DNA of 64,000 nucleotides from Bradyrhizobium sp. Y36 (GCF_002531575.1 NZ_NWTI01000003.1:310001-374000); one strand, 5' to 3'; positions 48,201 through 56,362 are shown, counted from the stretch's first letter. A program made the numbers and translations. Notes: a model not told the origin generated them from the sequence alone.

Positions 48201-50272
48201 GACGTGGCGCCGGTCGAGAACGAGTTGTTGTTGATCGCCCGCACTGTCAGCGAGTTGCCGGATGCATTCACGGTGCCGACGGAAAGGTTCGCGCCGGTCC
48301 CGACATTGGCCGTGGTCGAGACCGAGCCGGTGGAATAGGCCACCGTCTCGACGAATTGCGCGCTGGAGGTCGCGGCGACCGCGGTAACGGCCAACGTTGC
48401 ATCGTTGATGGCGTGGATGCCGAGGCTGCCGCCTGCGCTGATCGTGGCGCCGGAGGCAACATTGGTGCTGACATTGCCGTCGATCTTGCCGACGACAGCG
48501 GCGGCGCCGATCGGCGAGCCGCCGATCAAGGTGCTCGCAATCGCCGGATCCTGCGCCGTCTCCGAACCATGCGAGGCGATGGAGACGTTGCCGGTGCCGT
48601 TGATGTTGGCGTTGCCGTTGATATTGACCGTCGCGGTGGCGCTCGCGGCCACGTAGCCGCCGTTGATGCCGAGCATCGAGGCCGCGAGCGTGGTGCCCAC
48701 CAGCGTAAAGAGGCCAGGGACCGAGCTCGTAAAGCTGGACGACGCCGTCGAGACCGATGCGATCGTGATGTCACCGCCGGTGATCCGGCCGTCGACCGTA
48801 ATTCCCGACGTCGCAGTGGCTTGGCCCGACAGCTTGCTGTCGCTCGCCGTCGCCGCGAGCGTCACATTGCCGCTGGTGTAATGCGTGCTGGCGGCGTTGA
48901 CGGTCTGCGCGAGAATTTGCGCGCCGTTCTGGATATCGATTATCCGCGCCTCTATCCGGATGTCGTTGGCATTGCCCGTCGAATATCCATTGGCATCGAG
49001 ACGACGGGTATCGACCACCGCGTGGGCCGCCAGCGTGACCGAGTTGTCTGCCTGGATGAGGTAGGTGGCACCGGCGCTGAGCCCGTTGATCGCAGCCGCG
49101 ACCGAGCCGTTCGACAGCGTCACGCCGGCGTCGCCCTGGGCGGTATCGCCGATGACCAGGTCGGTCGGGTCGATCAGCAGCGTGCCGGCCTTGCCGTTGT
49201 CCGCGCTGAGTTTGACCTTGATGCCTTGGCCGATGTCGATCACCCCGTTCGCGCTGAAATCGACCAGGCCCGCATTACCGGTCTTCGCGCTGGCGTTGAA
49301 TTTGGCCCCGCCTGACACCGTCAGGTTCTGCGCCGCCTTCAGCCGGATCTCGCCGGCATCGCCGGTCTTGCTGGCAATGTTCAGCCGGGCGTTCTTGCCG
49401 ATCTCGATGTTGTTGCCGGCCTGCACCGTGATGTTGCTCGGCGTCGCGGTCTGGCTCTTCGCGGTCAGGCGCCCGTTGACGCGGGCGTTGTTGACGGCGC
49501 CGATATGGATCGAGCCGTTGCTGACGGTGATCGAGCTGGCGCTGCGCAGGCCCTTGGAATTGACGGAGGCCGCGAACTTGGCGGCATGATCGAGATTGGC
49601 GATGTCGCGCTGGCTGGCGCCGCCGACGAAGACGTTCTGCCCGGTCAGGCGGACGCCGTCCTGCGCGTTGACCCGGCCGTAGATGCGGATGTTGCCGTCG
49701 GGCGAGACCGGGAACGAGCCCGCCATGAGATTGCCGACGGCCGACTGGTTGATCTGTCCGCCCGCACCGATCAGGCTGTCGGTGAATTCGCGCGTCGGCG
49801 TCGAGACGTTGAGGCTGCCGACATTGACCACGCCGCTGCGGCCGACCACGAAGCCCTTGGGATCGGCGAAGTAGACGTTACCGCCGATCGCGCCGTTCAT
49901 GTAGGAGTTCAGCGTGCCGTTGACGTAAACCGGCGCGTCGCGGACGATGTTGACGAGGTTTTGCGTGCCCGTCGGCAGCTGCAGATTGACGGTATTGCCC
50001 TGCCCGACGCTGAACTGCGAGAACGAGTTGAAGGCGTTGTTGCCCGACACCGTCGACGTCGTGACATTGGTGACGCTGCCGGAGGTCTGCAGGGACGTTC
50101 CGGTGCGTCCGTCCGGGAGGATGACGTTCGCCGTCTGCGCCCGGACGCGGACGCTGTACACCGGCAGGAAGACCATCTGCATCGCGCAGAGCAGCGACAT
50201 CGAACGGAAGCGCGAAAGCTTCCGCAACGTCGTCAGCTCGTCATCGTCTCGCGCCGCAGATGGTCCGCGCAT
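33242..50272 (-). CDS. giant TpsA filamentous adhesin, hemagglutinin/leukotoxin LktA-like (5,676 residues)
   Basis: Secreted surface protein predicted to form a very long beta-helical fibre. An extended signal region (KLSRFRSMSLLCAMQMVFLP) ends near VRVRAQ, residue 46. The TPS domain (about 47-300) has FNSFSQFSVGQGNTVNLQLP at 81-100, NLVNIVRDAPVYVNGTL, and FADPKGFVVGRSGVVNVGSL near 135-154, where the usual NPNG reads DPKG. The body is Gly/Ala/Ser/Thr/Asn-rich with many A-Y-I-x strands and almost no Cys except a few clusters (CC near residues 3533, 3972 and 5570). Two near-identical 116-residue repeats lie near residues 5020-5250. AGAGGA lies 6 nt before ATG 50272. TpsB follows with a 7-bp overlap. 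Function inferred: adhesion or biofilm. Confidence 0.93.
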   Translation of the reverse strand: MRGPSAARDDDELTTLRKLSRFRSMSLLCAMQMVFLPVYSVRVRAQTANVILPDGRTGTSLQTSGSVTNVTTSTVSGNNAFNSFSQFSVGQGNTVNLQLPTGTQNLVNIVRDAPVYVNGTLNSYMNGAIGGNVYFADPKGFVVGRSGVVNVGSLNVSTPTREFTDSLIGAGGQINQSAVGNLMAGSFPVSPDGNIRIYGRVNAQDGVRLTGQNVFVGGASQRDIANLDHAAKFAASVNSKGLRSASSITVSNGSIHIGAVNNARVNGRLTAKSQTATPSNITVQAGNNIEIGKNARLNIASKTGDAGEIRLKAAQNLTVSGGAKFNASAKTGNAGLVDFSANGVIDIGQGIKVKLSADNGKAGTLLIDPTDLVIGDTAQGDAGVTLSNGSVAAAINGLSAGATYLIQADNSVTLAAHAVVDTRRLDANGYSTGNANDIRIEARIIDIQNGAQILAQTVNAASTHYTSGNVTLAATASDSKLSGQATATSGITVDGRITGGDITIASVSTASSSFTSSVPGLFTLVGTTLAASMLGINGGYVAASATATVNINGNANINGTGNVSIASHGSETAQDPAIASTLIGGSPIGAAAVVGKIDGNVSTNVASGATISAGGSLGIHAINDATLAVTAVAATSSAQFVETVAYSTGSVSTTANVGTGANLSVGTVNASGNSLTVRAINNNSFSTGATSVALSTPTASGGVGGALAISDVTTSANAKLGSSLGTSASSRMNGSVLVEATSNTTSNSTMASTIVGTPALVGAIQEFLVSSPSLTGMMAQQMVSLMPVNFNFKAAGALSLANSTENATASIGQNPSGGAPSLYVSGNVAVVSTLIDRGVRSNATASAITKDVTSGEGVAISAALAWGNFNHNSNAYIGSGTTVNAANIAVDATTSMPITNTWLKWDGLTEVLGHLNGNLGVGGNILTSYANATADAGDTIGLAGSLNHFVVNNNTTAWVAGSASLTATCTTAACGSSWSATVNNGDVHTYDTSIQIAATTTTASIDAAGNVGTLGFLPGNTSGGSSVGGALNLVQFNTRTIAGISDGATVRAAGDIAVNAITSDQFIAVAPTSGKAAGALALNGITSLGFLNNTTHASISSQATVYAPTVGILAQQDLSVITLAGAMSRNTSGGSAVGLAVAYLGANTDTSAYIGDNHSDIRPGPFSADDPFAGNGGGSGAVNVDNLTISATTSGRITTAAVAASISEPQASSFSDKAGAAGAGATGGAAGVATAASKIGSSSGSSTDGFSIDLAGSSSIGDVALGTSAYIRNTTVNKYTTAGTVTTSTIVQALNDTMLNSGSGSAALNLAGASAQGAAIGGAIAAAMSNNATLAYIYGATMNNQSSVTVQALNGGSETVVAIGVAGSKSNSASLSASVGIITDSANAYIESSTITGQASGVNRALEVDAYQTTNIAIGGGSLYISGGQAGVGIGLTYASIGDPTGGNATDAHIRSTAISNYDTLLVMADSASVIAAGAASGGGGASANSLAGAVVVSEITPTTTAYINSGSTVSINVGGVTVLADSGAVADLDTALGNLVKKSNNNHLATDTCTAAGGMGTQNCIDFSAAALNDGTGNGPGASIVSVAGLIQAGKNNVGASIVYNTVATTHSAYIANVLMSAPGNVRVSAVDSSKIQAVTIGFGLATGQFAGVGGTTISSIANTVSAAIGNNLSSASQSSVTSRNISVNATDNSSITGTAAIAGASTQGSAAGLALVYSSIANNVSAGVTGSKLTASGSVAVGANSNAAISTVAVGVAMSSQVGLAGSVATNLMGTNVTANITAAGTNGINGADVTATNNVGVVAGNNDKAAVFAGALSISKGAAGGAGSLVTNQITGTTAAYISGVNTKVDAIGTSTTDTLSVNNGTLVHAFDLGTAHAPTDTTPDLTENQDVLRGLAVVASSHQAVVTNVASVAASGGISIMINPITNVMSGATRAYIDSASIDTRLTSSTLKPQVEVAASSFSYSGAFGAGIAYGSSGGGGATIVSTTMSRETFAYITNATVGGVQSSSATVGAVTVKANAEQDASSIAIGFNTGSVGLNVFQATTEAYVDGGALTASSLTVNANNNTGIFSANGSGAYGSQAAIGAAFLVQVSSNRTLAYVGDEFRYQGNGAAHTTALNLSGALDVEAKTKNRFEAYAIGGALSTGTAAIAGMANIEVANNTTIAGVYDTTLQGVTGGAAGAVTVNANEDVAIKEIAGALAVGASGGGVGVGAAANVIVFKSRTVAESWNSNLNSSGAINVNALSTKEVLSYAVTAGIGGSVGIGATVGVIIIGTNTADADTQGQQTGQLNQGGNGTIASVNSRTSNSQGSGAVASGTAGNPNSANVSSTYDVSNVLSGGNDAVIAQIAGGNVTGTQVNVAATSANAAKMYLLGAGFAKNLGIGAGIGYTSVNSTVFANLSDYGRNGAGNLVAADTPLVASAPAVNVTAIVKDATDGPYAGKTIDTEAIAGGAGLYFGAQAAVAVGNVSNTVVATLGGQITGTGGTGVGVLAQDSTSQVVFTGGASAGAVAVGASVATASRNSSVTARVLDGATINTSTLGVGASGAGTMSTTATALSGGIVAGAGADAEAHEDSGVLAEIGAGAAITTSTAGDGTLVGAAITPNLSSEAIGVSVGGGAVGVAIAQSTVGATVTADVGDNTSFSGGKLAVTAMALVPIIGTQTSGGVTTLIYGTTTWAKALAGGGGSLIGAQGSYAKASENATVKAYGGAGIRLPNADVSIKAENDSSQYAEGTGLSSGFLALGATVAQTSSNAQTYAYLGAPADMDALNRAAYTGKLTIRADGTDTNVSNALVGAGGTYAGAAAVATTNSTAVTNARFDGGSTDDTLYLGGLTIKATHTTNYAASGDAYQASTAGVSAGKTRNDVDSTTTAEIGTHLIINSAAGDMVVIANDVVNQAGGGARSGSGGSFSGAAALSESFVTQRVNTNIGVGTVLSLNDDPRTSTAVINIEAYNTLNTNDTASLATASFFAGGGAESNMTANATLAVNINARELFSAGKIYVGTAAKMAAANNANASLYGAIAGVGASTNSWVHATQSVNVGDNAKIVAWRDITMYAGLSGDGTVFSSIQATATTVVYNNTAIPISALYRGTANADDTTSLTLAPTSSILGARDIYLGATQGQVTATGNGSNYNPYLDIFSAKNSDNHSHTSGTGDVALNGRVVAGVNNDLTITINLGASTPTLSTTSPDSTLTNGSSSVLESVSDVNHFSSVMSWNHQTVQYTIVGNFNPYDLVVSQLATLTGLTATQIRAQLAAATPTSPASMSPSGTDPTGDIQRQIDTLIKQAPFTSDAPGNAFAFGDILVSAGNVSILAQKLTGNSGTNPAAPAVIARSSPLIKIENKGLDFMSLGNLTVTDVTGGNITYRQIDHVDPDSHSNVTFTAMPSATPVIDVSATYNRLDPDSGQGIDQNGNVLTRTPDIYFNGAVNNANGLLKIINNLGSVVASQSLSAATVQIVVPKGTFTFLGGIGSFYDSGSAVTSQWATTEDRPEDALTAVMTAATYLGAYGDYYTAPHIGSGGDHPYFYYCCASGSSGIYAPVGNADASTIFTARMLMTFYDGTSLYSSIFLPMGQGAPGNGNPNAGSVPSVSTLQQIEGPTSQVISTAPWEKTTYDGRNVYADSGPYKTPFNCAGCSAFFQVINIQPDAITAKTADTPATATSTRTITGQAVIISASVININGTIQAGSSSNYSVNIGAAAYDAIYGSNGLKNRNGGADFAAAQANARNGVYYDVSGSVTASASGDAKIGVRYNALTDQLILNGVAQGAGGYVYLNGKIISTSTDNTQTQGNIEIKGGAGTVTVNNTSGLALVTNAINTSATAQSVVEIVDQLQGKTTWYVYDPKAASNQQVTKYQTNSVTAAAIDPSMLTARTGTAGIQYATQANMLYQWVDTATVDRPTNSTQFDYGWHFTPNQTTGENWTRSISLVSGTQASNYQKVTTATGSYHWADGVDSHGNINPLNTHPEKCCGADAQYNWYQAIYDHLTLTLTNTVKASNPINIKFTGGGSSDVVVNSTSGIVINGSINNQQGATTLAATGANSTITVGANANNPVISGTSVTLRGDGGIGTLGTTKAPVQVQLYGGSLTASSIDRDIAISAIGALSINQVKVNSAGATPQGNVFLSATGDINSASAYNVANPVVIGKNIEINSTSGAIGATSAVVNGASTLTNINPLVIQATGTTQASGAVDGGVLDSASATGTYVIQSKGDLRLGTIQSIGGPVFLEAAGSDGNQASILNGRAAVGLTQAQSQHLQDVWTSLDLLSGNAATNAVNSYQAMVTSAYNDYFQLRNIAFPNGSTYNPTSVGQTVLRAQVAAKLGIDPADVTATQMKTEATTRFLRDQFLLGKITTDELKTSLTSLLGSAPSDPLGTLFGSSLSSTLFTKLFDGVSTANQRMPSNTALQTALNAYSATYSYTLASTERVYGIITAGSQWTQSQLAYTVSSSAVGAAPPPIDDNVVANVSANQIMLYAPRGSVGNSAAPQTFTFTSVDASSLTPEQRGLLATAGPGQLTVGAVIDPTTHVTTYTVSLSQQNLVVVDNPIAISAKALTNIYLGSKNSLSLGGVTANYGPITAAQANGIQVTGRGDVKLDAVSGISANAGGAVISGDIANLTLIAERGNVGAPSGTTGGNPATNANAIQIAFADPANDQLDHVSSAQGIYVKQTTGDLILGNISAGNAIQLTATGSIYAEADFTDRSAIHILGTDLDLRAGGSIGFNGGAFQPLQVNISGAVTGSAVGDLSILAVTGDLAVGTSGPYGSLTAGGALTLNVARGALTLNTGITSGGLMQLLANRGMTFAGSTSAAPVVATSSTSGVTLVAATLSMGAYSAINAPGSISVTTTGDATIGQLNSSLSYAAASNAPSIIVTAGGVASLGAIIDNGDGQTKFVASGAGAGVSLSGSNGIGSATSRLALSAVRLSASASAGDIYVKALTDTEADLLSAVKGSVDIVGTGSLTLDQVVAGTATGASGSFRAVANNGSIVVGTADSSGSQTVHATQNLTFKSLATSGNSGDAGNINVTADTGFILAQTVTSGGVTTLGSVSAHGSASLLAATTITGNIFAATTGFGLLTANGGPINWNVLSAGTTLGAAAGQGSITVQTAQSGGTQTIHARDNVTFNGLTTTGINGDAGSINVTADTGFILAQTVTSGGVTTLGSVSAHGSASLLAATTITGNMFAATTGSGLLTANGGPINWNVLNAGTTLGAAAAQGGITFQTAQSGGTQTIHARDNVTFNALTTTGINGDAGSINVTADTGFILAQTVTSGGVTTLGSVSAHGSARLIAAGTNTGHNLTASTGNAVLSGTVVHWDNLNAGGTLDVTATTGGITVGTAISGGTQTLHAVNDIVFNQLTTTGIPGDAGDLSATSDTGSLRGGSISANGDTHFEVAGSVSFDRVSGNVVKMRSSGDLTINWVSVVSELDLAADTINVRGEQIRSNPAIPLIMNITGYNGGVAKYANVSIDPDSIIVNQFRAMDANFWTDAHTVSILNGYVPGQLMLTTATQQVLLNNRTPAPSNWATLQLYQPGGVFTMSQAGNANVSNAYVVFYTGGVSATVTNYGPSHTCCNDFTGASMMRNVAVDGEGKESIESWLAKKDGGTFYLLGLSGQARLDALLMPRPVEAVGSGPAVNIEGLSDMRKLRQKGQRAGRAGWKDAAIETAKPAIGRLAEAW
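34177..35222 (-). repeat. 348-bp tandem repeats inside tpsA
   Basis: Two adjacent units (about 35220-34873 and 34872-34525) are nearly identical, with the same landmark (CACGCCGCCCGAAGTCAC on the plus strand) at 34451, 34799 and 35147, exactly 348 bp apart. A diverged third unit of about 342 bp follows. In protein this is a 116-residue unit containing NVTADTGFILAQTVTSGGVT and NGGPINWNVL. The period keeps frame, so copy number could change by recombination without breaking the gene. Confidence 0.93.
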
Positions 50273-50341
50273 GTCAGATCCTCTTCATCGGCATTGGCAC
50301 CGATCCACAACCGGGTGGGAGAATGTCGTGCGATCCGGGCA

Positions 50342-51091
50342 TCAGAACTGGCCGGGCGGCAGCTTGAAGATGTCGGGGCTCTTGGCGTCGGCCACGTAGA
50401 ACAGCAGCAGGCTGGTCGGGGTCAGCACACGCTGATTGTTCTCCTTGTTTTCGAACGTGCCCTGCAGCAGCAGGATCACCGAGCGATCCTTGGCGTCGCT
50501 GCCGCGGAACATCACGATGCCGCCGGCGACGGGCATGTTGACCGCGATGGAATCGGGCTTGAAGCCCTCGCCCATGAAATGGGCGCGCAGGATGTTGGCG
50601 TTGGAGAACAGCTTCTCCGGTGTGATCGCCGCGTCGGTCCCCTTCGACCAGACCGCGCCGACCTGGATCAGCGACTTGGACTTGTAGCCGAACACGTAGG
50701 AGAGCTCGGCGGTGCCGCCGTTCGGCAGCAGGTCCGGAACGGACAGCAGGATGCTGTGGGTCAGCTCGGCGGCATTGTCCTGCGCCCTGATGGCGTCGGG
50801 CTTGACGTTGAAATCCTTCGCCATCGCCGCGCGCACATCGGCCTCGTTCATGCCGAACTTGGCGGAGCGGAAGCCATCGATCGCCTTGCTCTTGTCCTCC
50901 GCGCCCGGCGCCTCGGCCGACGGTGCCCCGGCGGCGACAGGTGTGCCGGCTGCAGCGGGAGCACCGGCCGCAGCGGCCCTGGGGGCCGGCGCGGCCTTCT
51001 GCTTCGGCACGGCGCCCTGCGCCGCAAGCGGCCCGGCAGCAACGGAGGTGAGCAGGCCGACGACGGCCGGAATGAGATAGATCTTGCGCAT
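50342..51091 (-). CDS. exported protein of unknown function, first gene of the TPS operon
   Basis: A 249-residue protein I cannot assign to a named family. A signal peptide (MRKIYLIPAVVGLLTSVAAG, cleavage near PLAAQG) is followed by an Ala/Pro/Gly-rich low-complexity linker to about residue 65. A folded domain then begins DGFRSAKFGMNEADVRAAMA. That G-F...F-G-M-x-E-x-x-V opening is reminiscent of periplasmic SmpA/BamE-like small domains, but the match is weak. The domain ends TPTSLLLFYVADAKSPDIFK. It precedes tpsA by 69 bp on the same strand, so it may help stabilise, fold or tether the giant passenger. Start ATG 51091, with AAGG upstream; upstream in-frame sequence has no signal-like start and is not used. 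Confidence 0.85.
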   Translation of the reverse strand: MRKIYLIPAVVGLLTSVAAGPLAAQGAVPKQKAAPAPRAAAAGAPAAAGTPVAAGAPSAEAPGAEDKSKAIDGFRSAKFGMNEADVRAAMAKDFNVKPDAIRAQDNAAELTHSILLSVPDLLPNGGTAELSYVFGYKSKSLIQVGAVWSKGTDAAITPEKLFSNANILRAHFMGEGFKPDSIAVNMPVAGGIVMFRGSDAKDRSVILLLQGTFENKENNQRVLTPTSLLLFYVADAKSPDIFKLPPGQF

Positions 51092-51384
51092 CGAAAACCT
51101 TCGAAACAACTTGAAACAACGCTTCAAAAATCGGCAGCTGCGAAATCGGCTCCCCCGAACCGTCACCGCAACCGAGACGGAAAATGCTGCAACGCCGCAA
51201 GGCGTTGCAACGCGCCACCGAGGAGACAAGGTTCGAAACAGCGACTCTTTGGCAGCGTAGGAATACGGTATCGGGCTGCCAAACGCTGCGAATGAACATT
51301 CACAAGCGCATTTTTTGATCAATTGTGGACACTGGCCGTTCGCGCTAAGCAACAAACCGGGGCAAGCCATATGCAAAGAATTCC
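51092..51384. promoter_or_regulatory. divergent promoter region between the TPS operon and the binding-protein/kinase operon
   Basis: A 293-bp non-coding gap that must hold promoters in both directions. Visible elements: a tandem GTTGTTTC-AA-GTTGTTTC (minus strand, 51103-51120) just before the first TPS gene; a hairpin at 51188-51209 with perfect 9-bp arms and a GCAA loop; an AT-richer part at 51290-51325 with TTGATCAA. I could not place -35/-10 boxes with confidence. Confidence 0.55.
51188..51209. repeat. hairpin with GCAA tetraloop in the TPS leader
   Basis: TGCAACGCC, loop GCAA, GGCGTTGCA: a perfect 9-bp inverted repeat. It lies about 97 bp before the first TPS gene, so it would be in a long 5' leader if transcription starts upstream of it, or a protein site if it starts downstream. 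No T-run follows. Confidence 0.6.
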
Positions 51385-52412
51385 ATGACCGAACGGCGTT
51401 CCGCTTTCGCGGTCGATCGCCGCGGCTTCATTCGCCTTGCGGGCGCAACCGCCGCAGGATGGATCGCGCTCGGCGCAACGTCGGATCGCGTGCGGATCGT
51501 GGCATCGTTGACCGCATTGCCGCTCGACGACGAGCTGACCCGGCGCAGCATGATCGACAGTCCGACCTCGCGCCTCGGCGGCCTCATCGCCGGCTTGAGG
51601 CAGCGCGGCTGGGTCGAGGGCGTCAACTTCCGCCTCGAGCTCCGTTCGAGCTTCGGCGCGCCGGACAGGCTGAAGGCAGCCATTCAGGAACTGCTGGCGC
51701 TCAAGCCGGATGTGATCCTGACGGGATCGACGATTGAGACCGCAGCTGTCCTTGCCGCAACGAAGACCATTCCCATCGTGTTCGCGACCGCCAACGATCC
51801 CGTGGGCAACGGCTTCGTCGAAAGCCTTGCGCATCCCGGCGGCAACGTCACCGGCTTCACCAGCAGCACGGCTGAGATGGGCGGCAAATGGCTGCAGCTG
51901 ATCCGTGAAGCCGTGCCTGACATCGCCCGCGTCGGCATCCTCTTCAACCCCGCGACCACCCCTCGCGGCGGGCGCTTCTTCCTCGACTCGATCGAGCAGG
52001 AGGCGATGGAGTCCGGAGTGTCCGTAGTCCCCGCCCCGGTCAACGCGCCGGCGGAGATCGACGACGCCGTCAGGCGCTTCTCCGAATCGCCCAAGGCGGC
52101 GATGATCGCGCTCGTCGACAGCTTCCTCGTTGTCAACCGGCAGGTGGTCGTCGCGGCGGTAGACAAGTATCGCGTGCCCACGATCTATCCGTTCCATTAT
52201 TTCATGGATGCCGGCGGATTGATGAGCTACGGGCCGACGCTGGAAGTGCGCTCGGCCGATTACGTGGACCTCATCCTGCGTGGCACCAAGGCCGGAGATC
52301 TTCCGGTGCAGTCGCCGCGGAAATACGAGCTGCTGATCAACCGCACGGTCGCCCGTACGCTGGGATTGACGATTCCCTTCACCCTGCTCGCGCGCGCCGA
52401 CGAGATCCGCGA

Positions 52413-52416
<4 letters not shown>
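51385..52416 (+). CDS. ABC-type substrate-binding protein (TrpX/YtrH-like ABC_sub_bind family), Tat signal
   Basis: Periplasmic binding protein (343 residues). A twin-arginine signal (DRRGFIRLAGATAAG) suggests Tat export. The body shows the family's two Rossmann-like lobes: LGGLIAGLRQRGWVEGVNF, LLALKPDVILTGSTIETAAV, KTIPIVFATANDPVGNGFVE, LAHPGGNVTGFTSSTAEMGG, and RVGILFNPATTP at the second lobe. No ABC permease or ATPase gene is adjacent. Its stop overlaps the following hybrid kinase gene as GTGA, so it more likely serves as a ligand sensor for that kinase than as part of an importer. Ligands of relatives include amino acids and aromatic compounds; here unknown. Confidence 0.9.
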
Positions 52417-55094
<2,678 letters not shown>

Positions 55095-55105
55095 CGCCTT
55101 GTCCG

Positions 55106-55303
55106 CTACCGATGATGATCGCGCCTTTCGACATATCGGTACAGCGTGATCACAACGATGGCCGGTATCCCCCAGAAGATTGCGACTAAGAGACCAACAA
55201 AACCAAAGGTGTTCGCATCCTTGCCTCCGCCGAGAAGCAATGTGACCACCACGACCGATATTGCGACCATTCCAACAAGCTTGGCAAAAGACCTCGCGTT
55301 CAC
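55106..55303 (-). CDS. small membrane protein of unknown function
   Basis: A 65-residue protein with two hydrophobic segments (VGMVAISVVVVTLLLGG, about 11-27; FVGLLVAIFWGIPAIVVITL, about 35-54), a Lys/Asp turn between and a basic, His-ending tail (RYVERRDHHR). Composition is typical of a real bitopic inner-membrane protein rather than a chance frame. It converges with the kinase gene (11 bp between stops) and lies behind lysR on the same strand. No function can be assigned. Confidence 0.65.
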   Translation of the reverse strand: MNARSFAKLVGMVAISVVVVTLLLGGGKDANTFGFVGLLVAIFWGIPAIVVITLYRYVERRDHHR

Positions 55304-55383
55304 GAACCTTGATCCTCGATGTCGATGATCACTTCATACAGACCTGATTGTGACATCTAGCAACTCATCGGTCGCGCCCCACC

Positions 55384-56292
55384 TCACCGCGTCCGCACGC
55401 CCTCCTCCTCGCGCCCGAACCGTTCCACCAGAAAATCGATGAACAGCCGCACCTTCACCGACAGATGCCGCGTCGGCGGATAGACCGCATACAGCGCGAG
55501 CGGCGGCGCGGCATAGTCGTCCAGCACCGTTCGCAACTCGCCCTCCTTCAATGCATCGGCGGCGATGAACTCCGGCAGCAGCGCCAGTCCCCTGCCCTTG
55601 ATCGCGACGTCGCGCAGCACCTCGGCATTGTTGACGCAGAGCGACCAGGCCGGCTGGATCCAGTGGTCGCCGTCGCTGCCCGTCAGCTTCCACTGATTGC
55701 CCGTCAGCAGGAAGCCGTAAGTCAGCGCGGCATGCTCGCGCAGATCCTGCGGATGCTTCGGCGTGCCGTGGCGCGCCAGATAATCCGGCGACGCACAGAT
55801 CATGCGCGCCACCGGCATGATTTTTCGCGCGATCAGGCTCGACGATTCCAGCTCGGCGATCCGCAAGGTCACGTCAAAGCCATCCTGCACGGGATCGAGC
55901 AGGTCGTCGCTGAGCACGATCTGGAGCTGAAGCTCGCCGTGGCGCGCCATGAAGTCGGCGAGCACGGGCCCGAGCCGCATCGTGCCGAACGACATCGGCG
56001 CGTTGACGCGGAGCAGCCCCCGCGGCGCGGACTGCGCCTGCGTCACCGCCTGGTCGGCGGCCTCGACCTCGGAGAGGATGACGAGCGCGCGTTCGTAATA
56101 GCGCTGGCCGTTCTCGGTCGGGCTCGCATGCCGCGTGGTCCGGTTCAACAGCTGGACGCCGAGGCTCTCCTCGAGGTCGGCGATGTATTTGCTGATTGCC
56201 GAGCGCGACAGCCGCAGCTGCCGGCCGGCCTCGGCAAAGCTGCCGCTTTCGACCACCTTCACGAAGGCCCGGAGGCTTCCAAGCTTATCCAA
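55384..56292 (-). CDS. LysR-family transcriptional regulator
   Basis: DNA-binding regulator (302 residues). The N-terminal winged helix-turn-helix is about residues 1-60 (FVKVVESGSFAEAGRQLRLS, then SAISKYIADLEESLGVQLLN, RTTRHASPTENG), followed by a linker helix and a substrate-binding-like effector domain from about residue 90 (GLLRVNAPMSFGTMRLGPVL). It is of the CrgA/DsdC-like subgroup common in proteobacteria. It is divergent from the ring-cleaving dioxygenase/hydrolase operon with 130 bp between starts, and two similar candidate operator sites lie in that gap, so it probably controls that operon and itself. Effector unknown; a quinone or aromatic would fit. Confidence 0.94.
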   Translation of the reverse strand: MDKLGSLRAFVKVVESGSFAEAGRQLRLSRSAISKYIADLEESLGVQLLNRTTRHASPTENGQRYYERALVILSEVEAADQAVTQAQSAPRGLLRVNAPMSFGTMRLGPVLADFMARHGELQLQIVLSDDLLDPVQDGFDVTLRIAELESSSLIARKIMPVARMICASPDYLARHGTPKHPQDLREHAALTYGFLLTGNQWKLTGSDGDHWIQPAWSLCVNNAEVLRDVAIKGRGLALLPEFIAADALKEGELRTVLDDYAAPPLALYAVYPPTRHLSVKVRLFIDFLVERFGREEEGVRTR

Positions 56293-56306
56293 GGGCGGGT
56301 TCCGGC

Positions 56307-56362
56307 GATTGTTTCCAAATCGTAGACATAGTCGTCATATTTGCACGGATTGTCTCCAATCC
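56307..56362. promoter_or_regulatory. candidate LysR operator pair
   Basis: Two direct copies of GATTGT[T/C]TCCAA (56307-56318 and 56348-56359) lie 41 bp apart, about four helical turns. The second sits in a perfect inverted repeat, GGATTG-TCTC-CAATCC (56347-56362), and the first in CGATT-N7-AATCG. They lie in the gap between divergent lysR and the dioxygenase gene, as expected for LysR recognition and activation sites. Confidence 0.6.
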
